Below, piece after piece: positions 63,813 to 64,000 of a DNA stretch of 64,000 nt. The DNA is from Tectiglobus sp965215755 (GTDB taxonomy: Bacteria > Pseudomonadota > Alphaproteobacteria > Rhizobiales > Hyphomicrobiaceae), in NCBI GenBank assembly GCA_965215755.1, contig OZ244119.1, positions 2,976,001 through 3,040,000 on the forward strand, in the 5' to 3' direction. The notes below the pieces were generated by a model. That model ran no database searches and had not been told where the DNA came from. It was given only the letters and a program-made list of their open reading frames with translations. Position 1 is the first letter of the stretch. Each line of letters starts with the position of its first letter. The position numbers and the translations under genes are program-made.

Positions 63813-64000
63813 ATGATCGATTTTTATACCTGGTCGACACCAAACGGTAGAAAAGTGTCGATTATGCTCGAGGAAGCAGGCCTGCCGTACGAGAGGCATG
63901 CTGTTGATATCACTAAAGATCAGCAGTTTGGCGCGGATTTCCTGAAGATCAGCCCGAACAACAAGATCCCGGCTATTCTTGATCGTGACACGGGCACAAC
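63813..64000 (+). CDS. Glutathione S-transferase, N-terminal part (cut by window edge)
   Basis: The first 62 codons of a GST of the Nu/YfcG-like type: MIDFYTWSTPNGRKVSIMLEE is the start of the thioredoxin fold, with Thr-Pro-Asn at the active-site turn, and ISPNNKIPAI the cis-Pro region that binds glutathione. AAGGA lies upstream of the ATG. The rest is outside the window. Confidence 0.88.
   Translation, partial: MIDFYTWSTPNGRKVSIMLEEAGLPYERHAVDITKDQQFGADFLKISPNNKIPAILDRDTGT

Noticed and set aside
63431..63850. 139-codon frame running into the GST start
   Set aside because: Overlaps the clear GST start, no motif, no ribosome site.
1..64000. CRISPR arrays, tRNA genes, prophage
   Set aside because: No regularly spaced repeats, cloverleaf-like sequences or phage structural genes were seen on reading.

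Overview
The window looks like an alphaproteobacterial chromosome of moderate GC, probably Hyphomicrobiales. This is inferred from gene families (a TIGR02281-type clan AA aspartic protease, paired Lrp/AsnC regulators, a stand-alone E1/transketolase-like protein beside threonine ammonia-lyase) and from frequent GTG/TTG starts. No rRNA, tRNA, CRISPR array, prophage or replication origin was seen.

About 0-31 kb is a surface-polysaccharide locus (O-antigen, capsule or exopolysaccharide), nearly all on the + strand. It opens with a DltA-like adenylating enzyme, a DltC-like carrier protein and two GNAT acyltransferases, which together look able to activate an amino acid and put it on an amino sugar. 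An aminopeptidase-fold DUF4910-type protein, an asparagine synthetase and a large glycosyltransferase-like protein follow. A dead IS3/IS407-type element (9057-10292) sits next. Then come a ceramidase-like protein, a compact run of overlapping genes (deacetylase, SGNH hydrolase, DegT aminotransferase, SDR, WbqC, two GT4 glycosyltransferases), a methyltransferase, a third GT4 and an EPS-type winged-helix regulator. The 21.8-30.3 kb part holds a second carrier-protein module (KASIII, ACP, asparagine-synthase-like protein without the glutaminase Cys), a LegB-like dehydratase and a second asparagine synthetase. Two gene relics, at 11.85 and 21.83 kb, match intact genes further along and show that the locus has been reshuffled.

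About 30.5-45.4 kb is more glycan biology, mostly on the - strand: a GT-C-like membrane protein, GDP-L-fucose synthesis (gmd, fcl), an LPG-synthase-like membrane protein, a methyltransferase-GT2 fusion, a second methyltransferase, a transglutaminase-like protein, an O-antigen ligase/polymerase, an acyltransferase-SGNH fusion (+), an FkbM methyltransferase, another methyltransferase-like protein and a GT8. No Wzx flippase or ABC exporter is recognisable, so export genes probably lie outside the window.

About 45.8-64 kb is ordinary chromosome: dusA, a TauE-type exporter, a DMT exporter, a phosphomannomutase/phosphoglucomutase that could feed GDP-sugar synthesis, an aspartic protease, a histidine kinase, a GST, an MBL-fold hydrolase, a uracil-DNA-glycosylase-family protein and an amino/keto-acid catabolic group. 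In that group an Lrp regulator is divergent from ilvA and an E1-like gene, an arrangement resembling mdeR-mdeAB of Pseudomonas. The window ends inside a second GST gene.
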